64,000 bases of DNA, from assembly GCA_030682575.1 (NCBI GenBank), contig JAUXNX010000003.1:62001-126000 (forward strand), written 5' to 3'. Every line of letters begins with the position of its first letter. Positions within the stretch are counted from its first letter, which is position 1. The translations under genes and the position numbers were made by a program. The notes beneath the pieces were generated by a model. The model was not told where the DNA came from. It saw nothing but the letters and a program-made list of their open reading frames with translations, and made no database searches. Source of the DNA: Gammaproteobacteria bacterium. GTDB taxonomy: Bacteria > Pseudomonadota > Gammaproteobacteria > Pseudomonadales > Pseudohongiellaceae. This document shows, piece after piece, positions 55,029-63,339 of the stretch.

Positions 55029-55793
55029 CTACTGTTCCATCGTCCTGCTTACGGCCAACCCACTCCACGTCTGACACGTCGGCATCACTTCCAGCGTGTT
55101 GACGTTCACGTGGGCAGGCATCGCGTTCACCCAGTATATGATCTCGGCGACATCTTCGGCGCTCAGGGGTTTGGTACCTTCGTAGACTTTATCTGCTCTG
55201 GTGTCATCGCCCTTGAAGCGCACGTTGGAGAAATTGGTTTCTGACATTCCCGGTTCGATACAGGTGACGCGTATACGCTTGCCCAGCAAATCAGCGCGCA
55301 GGCCGCGAGAGAAGTTCTGCACGAAGGCTTTGGTGCCGCCGTAGGTGTTGCCGCCCGGATAGGGCCAGTTGCCCGCAGTGGAACCGATGTTGATGATGTG
55401 GCCGGTGTTGCGCTCAACCATGATGGGCAATACGGCCCGGGTCATGCGCAGCAGTCCCTTGATGTTGGTGTCGACCATGGTTTCCCAGTCGGAGAAGTCG
55501 ACCAGATGCGCTGGCTCAAGACCAAGCGCCAGGCCTGCGTTGTTGACCAGGAGGTCGATGTTGCGGAAGTCAGCGGGCAACGACGTCATGAAGGTATCCA
55601 CCGATTCCTGCTTCGTGACGTCGAGCGCGGCGACATGTACCACACATTGTGATGATAGTTCGCTGGCCAGTGCGCGCAATTTGTCGAGACTGCGAGCGGC
55701 GAGTATCAGTTTGCATTTGTCCTGCGCGAATTTTCGTGCGGCTGCTTCGCCGAAACCTGAGGACGCACCGGTAATCAGTACCACTTTCGTCAT
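55029..55793 (-). CDS. Short-chain dehydrogenase/reductase, YdfG-like
   Basis: 254 residues. NAD(P) motif LITGASSGFGEAAARKFA, NNAGLALGL, and active site Ser-Tyr-Lys in NIGSTAGNWPYPGGNTYGGTKA. Pattern matches NADP-dependent 3-hydroxy acid (serine) dehydrogenases (YdfG). The C-terminus contains PAHVNVNTLEVMPTCQTWSG, also YdfG-like. Lies between the methyltransferase and iorB, probably its own transcript. Confidence 0.88.
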   Translation of the reverse strand: MTKVVLITGASSGFGEAAARKFAQDKCKLILAARSLDKLRALASELSSQCVVHVAALDVTKQESVDTFMTSLPADFRNIDLLVNNAGLALGLEPAHLVDFSDWETMVDTNIKGLLRMTRAVLPIMVERNTGHIINIGSTAGNWPYPGGNTYGGTKAFVQNFSRGLRADLLGKRIRVTCIEPGMSETNFSNVRFKGDDTRADKVYEGTKPLSAEDVAEIIYWVNAMPAHVNVNTLEVMPTCQTWSGLAVSRTMEQ

Positions 55794-55909
55794 TCGAATT
55801 CTCCGCTTGATCTACTGCTTGTTCTTATACCACTGCCATCCCGCAAAACAAAACAGGCGGGCACCCATAGGGAACTCGCCTGTTTTTGCTGATGTCATTC
55901 CTTGTGAGT

Positions 55910-58087
55910 CTACACCAGCTTCAACGGCAACCGTGTCAGGGTCTGGCCCGTGATTGCGGCCAGTGCATTCGCGACCGCTGGTGCAATCGGTGGAGTACCT
56001 GGTTCACCGACACCCGACGGCGGATTGGTGGAGGCGATGATGTGCGTCTCCACTTCCGGCATCGCGTCCATGCGCAACACGCGATAGGTGTGGAAGTTGG
56101 TCTGATCGACGTTGCCATCGGTCAGCGTCACTTCGTCGGCGAGTGCGGCAGAGAGACCGTAAGCGATCGCGCTTTCCACCTGCGCGCGCACCACATTCGG
56201 ATTCACCGCGATGCCACAGTCGATCACAGCCACGACGCGCTCCACCTTGAACGTGTTGCCGGTGACTGACACGTCGACGATCTCTGCCACTGTGGAACCG
56301 AATGACGTGTGTACCGCCACACCACGGCCCCAGCCTGCAGGCAACACCTTCGTGCCCCACTCGGCTTTCTCTGCGGCGAGTTTCAGTACGGCGGTTTCAC
56401 GCGGATTGTTCTGCAGAAGATCGAGACGGTACTGCACAGGATCGGCACCGGCCTTTCTCGCTAGCGCGTCGATGAACACTTCCTTGCTGAACGCCGTGTG
56501 CGTGTGGCCAACAGACCGCCACCACTGCACGGGCACGCCGTTGGTGGGCGAATGCAGTTCCACCTGGCGCTCCGGGATTTCGTAGGACAGATCGGAGAGA
56601 CCTTCGACTGAGGTGATGTCGATGCCATCGACCATCATCATCGCGGCCATCGACGTGCCCGCCATGATGGATTGCCCCGCCACACGAATCTGAATCGCAC
56701 TCGGCTTGCCGTTGCTGTCGAGCGCGGCTGTCAACTTGTGTGCATAGGCCGGGCGATAGTAACCACCCTGCATATCGTCCTCACGGGACCACACCAGTTT
56801 CACCGGCGTACCTGGCACCTGCTGCGCAATACGCACGGATTCCAGCACGTAATCCGACGCCGGATTCGCACGACGCCCGAAGCCCCCACCGGCGAACAGC
56901 GTGTTGATCTTCACATTCGCGGGAGCGATGCCTAACAACTGAGCGATGGCTGCCTGATCACCGGTGGCGCTCTGACAGCCGTACCACATTTCTGCTGCAT
57001 TGCCGTCCACTTTCGCGACACAGTTCATCGGTTCCATCTGTGCGTGCGCGAGGTAGGGGAACTCGAATACCAGTTCTTCCACATTGCTCGCCTGACTCAG
57101 TGTTGCACCGGCGTTGCCTTGCGACGCAGCAACCGCACCCTGCGTGTCCACCAAACCGCGATACTGTTCCAGAATCGTGCTGGTGCTGCGGGTTTCAGCG
57201 GCGCTGTCGTCCCACTCGATCTTGAGCAGTTCACGGCCTTTGATCGCGCTCCAGTAATCGTTCGCCAGCACAACCACGCCGGTGTCGATCTGGAACACAT
57301 TGGTGACGCCCTTGCGCGCCAGCGTCTGTGTCGCGTCAAAGGATCTGACCTTGCCGCCAAAACGCGGCGAGTGCGCGACTACTGCGGTGAGCATGCCGGG
57401 CAGCTTTATGTCCTGCGTGTAGATCGCTGTGCCATTGTGCTTGCCGGTGTCCTTGCGCAGCGTGTCGTCGCGGCCGATCAGACGAAATTCGGCGGGCGTC
57501 TTCAACGTCAGTGCATTCACATCGGGCGCGGGTTGCTGTGCGGCCGCTACGGCGAGCTCACCGAAAGTGGCTGACCTGCTGCCATGGGAGACAACGCCGT
57601 CGCGCACTGTGATCTCACTTGCAGGCACGCTCCACTGCACAGCGGCTGCAGCAACCAGCATCGCCTTCGCAGCGGCTCCGGCCTGACGCATCTGCATGAA
57701 ACTGTTGGCCATCGCGGTGCTGCCACCGGTGCCCTGTTGTCCCATTAAAAGGTTTGCGTATTTTTCGGTATTGGCTGGTGCGTGCTCACAAACCACCTGG
57801 CTCCAATCCGCGTCCAGCTCTTCGGCAACGCAAGTGGCAAGACCGGTGTAGACACCCTGACCCATTTCCAGATGCTTGATCAGCACCTTCACCGTGTTGT
57901 CCGGGCTGATGCTGACGAAGGCGTTGAATTCCATCGCATCAGTGGCGGCCTGCGCGTGCGCAGCCACCCCGCCAAAGTTCACACCGAGCACGAGGCCCGC
58001 AGTACCACCCGCGGCGACTTTCAGGAAGGAGCGGCGGCTGATGTTGGTTGATTCAGGTGCAAGACCAAGAAGACGTTGAATATTCAT
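55910..58087 (-). CDS. iorB: Molybdo-hydroxylase large subunit (isoquinoline 1-oxidoreductase beta type)
   Basis: 725 residues. Twin-arginine signal SRRSFLKVAAGGTAGLVLGV at residues 17-36, then the xanthine-oxidase-family molybdenum domain with LIKHLEMGQGVYTGLATCVA, MGQQGTGGSTAMANS, TLFAGGGFGRRANPASDYVL and, near the end, the catalytic Glu in PPSGVGEPGTPPIAPAVANA. Members oxidise N-heterocycles or aldehydes. Stop-start overlap (TAATG) with the upstream small subunit. Named iorB for family; the true substrate is open. Confidence 0.88.
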   Translation of the reverse strand: MNIQRLLGLAPESTNISRRSFLKVAAGGTAGLVLGVNFGGVAAHAQAATDAMEFNAFVSISPDNTVKVLIKHLEMGQGVYTGLATCVAEELDADWSQVVCEHAPANTEKYANLLMGQQGTGGSTAMANSFMQMRQAGAAAKAMLVAAAAVQWSVPASEITVRDGVVSHGSRSATFGELAVAAAQQPAPDVNALTLKTPAEFRLIGRDDTLRKDTGKHNGTAIYTQDIKLPGMLTAVVAHSPRFGGKVRSFDATQTLARKGVTNVFQIDTGVVVLANDYWSAIKGRELLKIEWDDSAAETRSTSTILEQYRGLVDTQGAVAASQGNAGATLSQASNVEELVFEFPYLAHAQMEPMNCVAKVDGNAAEMWYGCQSATGDQAAIAQLLGIAPANVKINTLFAGGGFGRRANPASDYVLESVRIAQQVPGTPVKLVWSREDDMQGGYYRPAYAHKLTAALDSNGKPSAIQIRVAGQSIMAGTSMAAMMMVDGIDITSVEGLSDLSYEIPERQVELHSPTNGVPVQWWRSVGHTHTAFSKEVFIDALARKAGADPVQYRLDLLQNNPRETAVLKLAAEKAEWGTKVLPAGWGRGVAVHTSFGSTVAEIVDVSVTGNTFKVERVVAVIDCGIAVNPNVVRAQVESAIAYGLSAALADEVTLTDGNVDQTNFHTYRVLRMDAMPEVETHIIASTNPPSGVGEPGTPPIAPAVANALAAITGQTLTRLPLKLV

Positions 58088-58563
58088 TATGCGGCCCCTC
58101 CGGTGTTCTTCAGTTGCGCGGCAGCCATGTGGATGCCGGCCTTGATGCGCGAGTAGGTGCCGCAGCGGCAGATGTTGCCCGCCATGGCGGCTTCAATCTC
58201 GGCGTCGGTGGGTGCGCTGTTCTGCTCCAGCAGCGCGGTCGCAGACATCACCTGACCGGACTGACAGTAACCGCACTGCGGAACCTGCAGTTCTACCCAC
58301 GCAGCCTGCACGGCTCGTGCCTGGGGTGACTGCAACCCTTCGATCGTCGTGATGTTCCGGCCAACGGCATTGGCAACCGTCAGCACACAGGTACGTGTGG
58401 CCACACCGTCTACTTGCATTGTGCAAGCGCCGCACTGGGCAACGCCGCAGCCAAACTTGGTGCCGGTGAAATTGAGGTGGTCGCGTACTACCCATAGCAA
58501 GGGCATGTCGCCCTCGACATCCACTTCGTGGGTTTGTCCGTTGATTGTTAACTGATAAGCCAT
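58087..58563 (-). CDS. iorA: Molybdo-hydroxylase small [2Fe-2S] subunit
   Basis: 158 residues; start ATG 58563 behind CAGGAGGACCT. Two [2Fe-2S] clusters: KFGCGVAQCGACTMQVDG near residue 40 and QCGYCQSGQVMSATALL with NICRCGTYSRIKAGI. Forms a heterodimer with IorB. Promoter and operator are just upstream. Confidence 0.92.
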   Translation of the reverse strand: MAYQLTINGQTHEVDVEGDMPLLWVVRDHLNFTGTKFGCGVAQCGACTMQVDGVATRTCVLTVANAVGRNITTIEGLQSPQARAVQAAWVELQVPQCGYCQSGQVMSATALLEQNSAPTDAEIEAAMAGNICRCGTYSRIKAGIHMAAAQLKNTGGAA

Positions 58564-58611
58564 AGGTCCTCCTGAGGCTGAGGTGTAAATTGTGTGCGAG
58601 CTTGGGGGTGA

Positions 58612-58640
58612 CTTATATGCCCGCCTTGACAAATTGTCAA
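58612..58640 (-). promoter_or_regulatory. Promoter of iorAB with operator-overlapped -35
   Basis: On the minus strand the -35 hexamer TTGACA (58635-58640), a 17-nt spacer and TATAAG (58612-58617) form a near-consensus sigma-70 promoter. The -35 box is inside the palindrome bound by the divergent regulator. The start codon is about 42 nt downstream of the predicted transcription start. Confidence 0.7.
58626..58640. promoter_or_regulatory. Palindromic operator for the TetR regulator
   Basis: TTGACAAATTGTCAA is a perfect 7-bp inverted repeat around a central A. It lies between tetR (58661) and iorA, covering the -35 of iorAB and lying close to the regulator's own start; it therefore suits repression of both. 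Confidence 0.65.
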
Positions 58641-58660
58641 ATTCTGTAAAGATGCCTGCC

Positions 58661-59221
58661 ATGGAAAGCAGAGAAGAAAAGATCATAGAAGCCGCGTTTC
58701 GCATGATCCTGCGCTACGGAATGGCCCGCACAACCATGAATGACGTGGCTCAGGAAGCCGGTATTTCGCGGCAGACGCTCTATGCCAGCTTCGCCAACAA
58801 AGAAGACCTGCTGCGCGCCACCATCCGCTTCCTGGCCGACCGCAGTGTCGCTGACATCCAGGCCGATTGCGCCAGGACTACCAACCTTGCCGAGCAACTG
58901 GACTCGGTCATCCACCACACCGCCGTCAAGAGTTTCGAGCTGCTGCACGCATCGCCGGACGCCGACGACATCGTGAGCGGCTTCAACAGTGCCTGCAAGG
59001 AAGAACTCGTCGAAGCCTCGGCGCGCTATCGCGGATTGATCGAGGACATCCTGCGGCCGTACCAAGAGAGCATTGAGGAGTCCGGCATGTCGTTGACGCA
59101 ATTGGCCGACTTCATCCAGAAGTCCACGCTGACACTCAAGCATGAGGCTCGCGACATCGAGCATCTGAAACTGCTGGCGCAGGCGTTGAAGGTGATGGTG
59201 TTGAGGTTGGTGGGGAACTAA
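58661..59221 (+). CDS. TetR-family transcriptional regulator
   Basis: 186 residues. Helix-turn-helix: AAFRMILRYGMARTTMNDVA and QEAGISRQTLYASFANKEDL. The C-terminal domain is a ligand-binding helical domain. The start at ATG 58661 gives MESREEKIIEA; ATG 58652 three codons upstream is possible. Divergent from iorAB with a shared operator, hence a likely repressor of those genes. Confidence 0.9.
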   Translation: MESREEKIIEAAFRMILRYGMARTTMNDVAQEAGISRQTLYASFANKEDLLRATIRFLADRSVADIQADCARTTNLAEQLDSVIHHTAVKSFELLHASPDADDIVSGFNSACKEELVEASARYRGLIEDILRPYQESIEESGMSLTQLADFIQKSTLTLKHEARDIEHLKLLAQALKVMVLRLVGN

Positions 59222-59293
59222 CAACTCGGCAGCCTGCTTTGAATTTCCACGCAACATTGACATTAGTCGTGGCTGGCGCATAGACTTCAGTCA

Positions 59294-59360
59294 TGGATCT
59301 GACCTGGAGCCCGACTCCACAGTAGGATCCACCGGGCCCGGCAACGGGCCCTTTCTTTTT
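59294..59360 (+). ncRNA. Structured terminator region or small-RNA candidate
   Basis: Nested pairing TGGATC (59294-59299) with GATCCA (59326-59331) encloses GGAG/CTCC (59306-59309/59315-59318). A strong terminator hairpin GGGCCCG (59334-59340) / CGGGCCC (59345-59351) with a U-rich tail TTCTTTTT follows. The 3' hairpin by itself is a clear terminator for tetR. The extra upstream stem suggests a small RNA or processed 3' end. No known RNA family matched by memory. Confidence 0.4.
59334..59360 (+). terminator. Rho-independent terminator after tetR
   Basis: GC-only 7-bp stem GGGCCCG, loop GCAA (a GNRA-type tetraloop), CGGGCCC, then TTTCTTTTT. It lies about 113 nt after the tetR stop. Confidence 0.85.
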
Positions 59361-59373
59361 GTGCAAATTCCAT

Positions 59374-60135
59374 TTATCTAAAAACGATTCCTTCTGGATC
59401 TTTTTTACTGGCAACTGTACACAACACTGGTTGCAGTCGACTGAAGTAGTTTCTCCCTCCTTTTCTCTTGATGTAACTGCAAGGTTCCAACTTCTGATAC
59501 AGAAAGTAGGCGTTTACATCTGCCAATTGAATGAAGTACGAATGCAGCGAATCCCTGTGCACAGCGTCCTCCACCAGAGTCGTGATCGGCACCGCCAAGG
59601 AGTGTCCGCCATACAGACTTGGAACCGGGTTGTATCTTCGCATTCGACGAGTCACATTTCTGAGTTTCAACTCATCAGTTCGATCAACAATCAGCATGCC
59701 CCGGTCGTCTGCATTTTGCGGGCCCGGAAAGCGCTTATACGAGATTGTGTTGTGAAATCTCTGAATCAGTGTCGTCCACGCAATGTCGAATATGTCCGTT
59801 CCTGGCGGCTTGTTCGACTTGTCGACAACAATATTGACTATGTTGACATCGGGTAATTCGGATTGGAAGTCGATGGCTTCCCGTAACAACTTCAAGCGCA
59901 ATGACTTGGCGATTCGCTGCAGTTCGCCAGGCTTATGCAGGTAATGAGCCGCGTGAATTTCTTCTCGGAGCTTAAGTCCGTATTTCTTTTTCAGGTTTTT
60001 CCTGAATTCAATTATGGCTTCCAATGTTTCATGCCATCGCAATTCGTGAACAACGAATCCACTCAAACAAAAGTATCTGGTTGGACTATTGAGGATACCT
60101 GTGTCACCGCTTTCGTCTGCATACAGGAAGTACAT
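59374..60135 (-). CDS. DUF3800 domain protein
   Basis: 253 residues; start ATG 60135 behind AAGGAG. Hallmarks: FLYADESGDTGILNS at the N-terminus, LIVDRTDELKLRNVTRRMRR, and SYFIQLADVNAYFLYQKLEP. The family is RNase H-like in fold and common in mobile and defence-associated contexts; its biochemical role is not settled. The gene is visibly more AT-rich than its neighbours and its 5' neighbour shares no function, so it may be acquired. Confidence 0.85.
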   Translation of the reverse strand: MYFLYADESGDTGILNSPTRYFCLSGFVVHELRWHETLEAIIEFRKNLKKKYGLKLREEIHAAHYLHKPGELQRIAKSLRLKLLREAIDFQSELPDVNIVNIVVDKSNKPPGTDIFDIAWTTLIQRFHNTISYKRFPGPQNADDRGMLIVDRTDELKLRNVTRRMRRYNPVPSLYGGHSLAVPITTLVEDAVHRDSLHSYFIQLADVNAYFLYQKLEPCSYIKRKGGRNYFSRLQPVLCTVASKKDPEGIVFR

Positions 60136-60221
60136 CGCACGCTCCTTGTGCTTGTTTTGAAATTTCCAGGGTTGTTCATAAAATTCGAAATTCTTCATGA
60201 CATAGCAACGAGTTCGTTTCG

Positions 60222-61157
60222 TTACTGCTCTACACTCAACTTTGTCAGCCTGAAACGAATCATGAATTTCGATTGCGAACTCTGAAGGATGTTGAAAGCA
60301 CCGTGCAGGTATGTGTCTGCATCGGGGATCTTGATCCAGTTGCCGCTCGCGCTGAGCTGGCCGCTGGCTTCACTATCGAGCGCCCAGCCCTGGGTGCCGA
60401 TCTGCTGGGCAAAGTGCTGATAGAGTTGCGGGATGGTCATATCGCTGCCGAACTCGGAGCTGGTTTCGTAGGTGGCTCCTCCTGAGATCCATGCTCTCGA
60501 AGAACTCCCTCCACTCATCCCCAGATAGGATTGACGCGAGGTGTCCACATCAGCTGGCAATGCCATAACCGGCATGTGTTGGCTCAAATTATCAGTCATC
60601 GTTCCCGGTCGGCCAGCCACAAATCCGGGAGGTTGTCCTATATCAGCGCATGATGAAAACCCACTTCCTTGCACGGGTCCAGTCGCATTGAGAATCACCT
60701 GAGCGCCACCGCCAAACGTCACGTACGTCACACCGAACATGCCAGCGTCGTCGCGGCAGAATGTTCGTACGGAGAGATCTCGCTCACCAAGAAACCCTGC
60801 ACGGTTTCTCCCAGTCAGCGCCTCAACATCGAGGAAGCCGACGCTCGTCAGTGCTCCCGACAAGATATCGAGCGCCTCATCCCGTCCTGCATCTGTCCGC
60901 AGTACCAATTGCCTGGAGTGGCCGCGTTCGACACCACCCTGCACAGTAAACTCTGGTGGAATTACCATCTGCGGGAAATCTTCAGGAATACCATTGTAGA
61001 GGAGAGGCTCTGTCGCGTTGTGAACCCAGAGAAGCGCTTTGGCAAGGGAGAGCGGGACACCTTCTTCAAAGTCCGCCGCAAGAGCTGGCAGAACGTAGGC
61101 ACATGCCGCAGCAACAACAAGAGATAGAAAGCGTTTACTCGGTCTGGCTGTTCTCAT
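60222..61157 (-). CDS. Exported protein of unknown function
   Basis: 311 residues; ATG 61157 behind GGGATCG. Signal peptide RFLSLVVAAACAYVLPALAA. Two Cys (TFCRDDAGM, GFSSCADIG) may form a disulfide. The C-terminal region (TIPQLYQHFAQQIGTQGWAL, GNWIKIPDADTYLHGAFNIL) resembles the end of small periplasmic proteins. No known family. Confidence 0.6.
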   Translation of the reverse strand: MRTARPSKRFLSLVVAAACAYVLPALAADFEEGVPLSLAKALLWVHNATEPLLYNGIPEDFPQMVIPPEFTVQGGVERGHSRQLVLRTDAGRDEALDILSGALTSVGFLDVEALTGRNRAGFLGERDLSVRTFCRDDAGMFGVTYVTFGGGAQVILNATGPVQGSGFSSCADIGQPPGFVAGRPGTMTDNLSQHMPVMALPADVDTSRQSYLGMSGGSSSRAWISGGATYETSSEFGSDMTIPQLYQHFAQQIGTQGWALDSEASGQLSASGNWIKIPDADTYLHGAFNILQSSQSKFMIRFRLTKLSVEQ

Positions 61158-61273
61158 GATCGATCCCTTTCTGGTTGTGTCTTCATCCATTGACAGCGCC
61201 CCTCTACACTGACGGGTATACCCCTCTGGCAGAGACGTGTCAATTTCAGAACTCACGGGAAGGGAGCGCGCTC

Positions 61274-61960
61274 TTACACGAGACTCTGCGCCGACGCAGT
61301 TCCGGCAAAGATGCTGGACGACATCCAGTTCTCCACATTGCGGGTCAGACGTGCGGGGCCGACAAGTATCAAGCGTTTGTCGTTTATGGCGGCTTTGTAA
61401 GAGCAATCGCCCATCCAGATCTGTGTCATTGTGCGCAAATCAGTGGTGAACCACACGCTCACCTCGCGGCCAGGATCATCAAGACAGACATCCACATCGT
61501 TTTGCTTCACGACCAGCCACCACTTCGAGAGCTTGTCCAGATCCGTGAAGTTGAACTGAATCGTGGTTTCGTTGCCACCGAGATTGTCTGGTTTGATGCT
61601 GCGGGAGAGATAGAGGATCAGTAGTTCCACATCCAGATCATCATCAGCCATCTGCCCTCTTGCCCAGCGCATGCCCCACTCGCCAAGCTGTAGCACCACG
61701 GGAAACAACTCCTTGCCAGCCGGGCTCAGAAAATACTCGTAGCCGCTTTGGTCAGGAATCTTGCGGCGCTCCACGAGACCATTCTCGGCCAGGTCATTCA
61801 ATCTCTTGGAGAGCATGGTGGGCGATATCTGCTTCATGCCCTTTTGAAAATCGGAGAAACGACTGCCGCCCATCGCCAGCTCTCGAATCAACAGAAAAGT
61901 CCATTTCTCGCCTACGAGTTCCGAGGCCTTCGCGATAGGGCAGAATTGTTTGTAACGCAT
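61274..61960 (-). CDS. HxlR-family transcriptional regulator
   Basis: 228 residues. N-terminal winged helix: CPIAKASELVGEKWTFLLIR, FQKGMKQISPTMLSKRLNDL, NGLVERRKIPDQSGYEYFLS. The Cys near the N-terminus (Cys7) is often redox-active in this family. A C-terminal extension of about 110 residues, longer than typical HxlR proteins, resembles an SCP2-like or ligand-binding domain (IKPDNLGGNETTIQFNFTDL, VDVCLDDPGREVSVWFTTDL). Divergent from the tautomerase gene. Confidence 0.85.
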   Translation of the reverse strand: MRYKQFCPIAKASELVGEKWTFLLIRELAMGGSRFSDFQKGMKQISPTMLSKRLNDLAENGLVERRKIPDQSGYEYFLSPAGKELFPVVLQLGEWGMRWARGQMADDDLDVELLILYLSRSIKPDNLGGNETTIQFNFTDLDKLSKWWLVVKQNDVDVCLDDPGREVSVWFTTDLRTMTQIWMGDCSYKAAINDKRLILVGPARLTRNVENWMSSSIFAGTASAQSLV

Positions 61961-61988
61961 AGGGATTCCAGCGACACCAATGATTGTT

Positions 61989-62036
61989 TTTATAGTAACT
62001 ACAGAATGCGTAGTGGATTACTACAGTTTGCGGAGT
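61989..62036. promoter_or_regulatory. Paired 17-bp direct repeats and -10 box between hxlR and tautomerase
   Basis: ACTACAGAATGCGTAGT (61998-62014) and ACTACAGTTTGCGGAGT (62020-62036) differ at three positions and start 22 bp apart, i.e. two helical turns. TATAAA on the minus strand (61989-61994) could be the -10 of the regulator gene. Typical layout for an HxlR operator. Confidence 0.55.
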
Positions 62037-62118
62037 AGAGCCTGAACCGATCGATTTTTAGTATATCGCCTCCCCCATCGTTCGGGGTAGTTCAACTTTT
62101 ATCTACAAGGAAACCGAT

Positions 62119-62337
62119 ATGCCGATTATCAATGTGAAGCTGATTGAAGGTGTTTTCTCCAGTGCGCAGAAGAAGACAATCATTGAAGACCTGACGGAAG
62201 CGATGGTCGCCATCGAAGGCGAGAACCTGCGGGAGTTGACCTGGGTGTACATCGAGGAGATCAAGCAGGGCGACCTGGGAATTGGTGGAAAGACCTTGGG
62301 CGCGAGTGATGTGCAGAAGGTGCAGCGGGGTCAGTAG
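62119..62337 (+). CDS. 4-oxalocrotonate tautomerase family protein
   Basis: 72 residues starting MPIINVKLIEGVFSSAQKKT; Pro2 becomes the catalytic N-terminal proline. The rest (LTEAMVAIEGENLRELTWVY, IEEIKQGDLGIGGKTL) matches the small tautomerase subunit. It starts behind AAGGAAACC. Probably regulated by the divergent HxlR protein. Confidence 0.9.
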   Translation: MPIINVKLIEGVFSSAQKKTIIEDLTEAMVAIEGENLRELTWVYIEEIKQGDLGIGGKTLGASDVQKVQRGQ

Positions 62338-62355
62338 CTGTGAGACAAGCAGTTA

Positions 62356-63210
62356 TTAGGAATTTCTGGTAGCTGCTTCCGCTGTTACAAGACGAGACGT
62401 TTCGACGTGCTCCAGCTTTCCGTCTTCATCCACATGCATGGCTGCAGCTTCAAGGAATTCGTTCTTCACGATCTCACGATCCGAAGCAGCCAGAAGATAC
62501 AGATCATACATGTCCGAGAAGGAGGCCCAGAGCTCGTCAGGTGTCAATTGTCTGATGCGGGTGATCTCGGCGATCTCGATTTGTTTGAAGTCGGTCGCCA
62601 GTAAAGACTGGATGCCATCGCAGGTGCGCACACGGCGATCACCGAACCTTACGTTGGAGTATTGCTCCAGGCGAGCGCAGCGTTTCAGTGCTTCAATATA
62701 AGCGACGAATGCAGGAGTCTGCGATGGACGCCCTCCAACAATGGCTGCGAATACGCCGCCCGATTTCAGGACGCGTCGCACTTCCTTCAACACTATTTCC
62801 ACTTCATCCATCAGCATCAATGCAAAGTGACACAAAACAAAGTGGTACGTGTCTGCAGGAACTGGAAGGCTCCGGGCGTTAGCGTGATGAAGTGTCGCTC
62901 GGGTAGTGAGCCGAGCCGCCGCGATTGCGAGTTCGGAGGCGCACATGTCGACTCCGTGAAGAGTCATCTTGCTGTCATTGCGCTCGGCCAACATCGACAG
63001 AAGAAATCCATCGCCACACGCGAGATCCAGAATAAATCGCGGAGCGTTGTCTTGCGGAATAATGTTCGTGAGTATGGCGTAGGTGGAGGGAAATTCTCGG
63101 CCGCAATACTCCACTTGCAGGTTGCCGAGAGATCTGGAAGTCACGCCGGGATTGGTGCTGTGGAATTCGTTGAGGAAAGACTCGGTGGGTGACTGCTGCG
63201 TTTTCAGCAT
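62356..63210 (-). CDS. Class I SAM-dependent methyltransferase
   Basis: 284 residues: SAM-binding ILDLACGDGFLLSMLAE, GVDMCASELAIAAARL, NARSLPVPADTYHFVLCHFA, VRRVLKSGGVFAAIVGG. The general form is that of UbiE/MenG-like or small-molecule methyltransferases; the substrate is unknown. It stands alone between the tautomerase and the FMN protein. Confidence 0.85.
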   Translation of the reverse strand: MLKTQQSPTESFLNEFHSTNPGVTSRSLGNLQVEYCGREFPSTYAILTNIIPQDNAPRFILDLACGDGFLLSMLAERNDSKMTLHGVDMCASELAIAAARLTTRATLHHANARSLPVPADTYHFVLCHFALMLMDEVEIVLKEVRRVLKSGGVFAAIVGGRPSQTPAFVAYIEALKRCARLEQYSNVRFGDRRVRTCDGIQSLLATDFKQIEIAEITRIRQLTPDELWASFSDMYDLYLLAASDREIVKNEFLEAAAMHVDEDGKLEHVETSRLVTAEAATRNS

Positions 63211-63339
63211 GTTGGAGTTCGCGTGAAATAGTTTTGTGCACTGCTTTTCCCTTTTTCAGATACACCACCGCTTGCGGGCAAGATAAAAGAGGACAAACAA
63301 GCCATTTCAGAATCGTCCGTTGCGTGAAGCGTCCTGTGA

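Noticed and set aside
59294-59360. Possible tRNA or tmRNA end
   Set aside because: No cloverleaf or CCA-type end; the stems fit a terminator-like structure.
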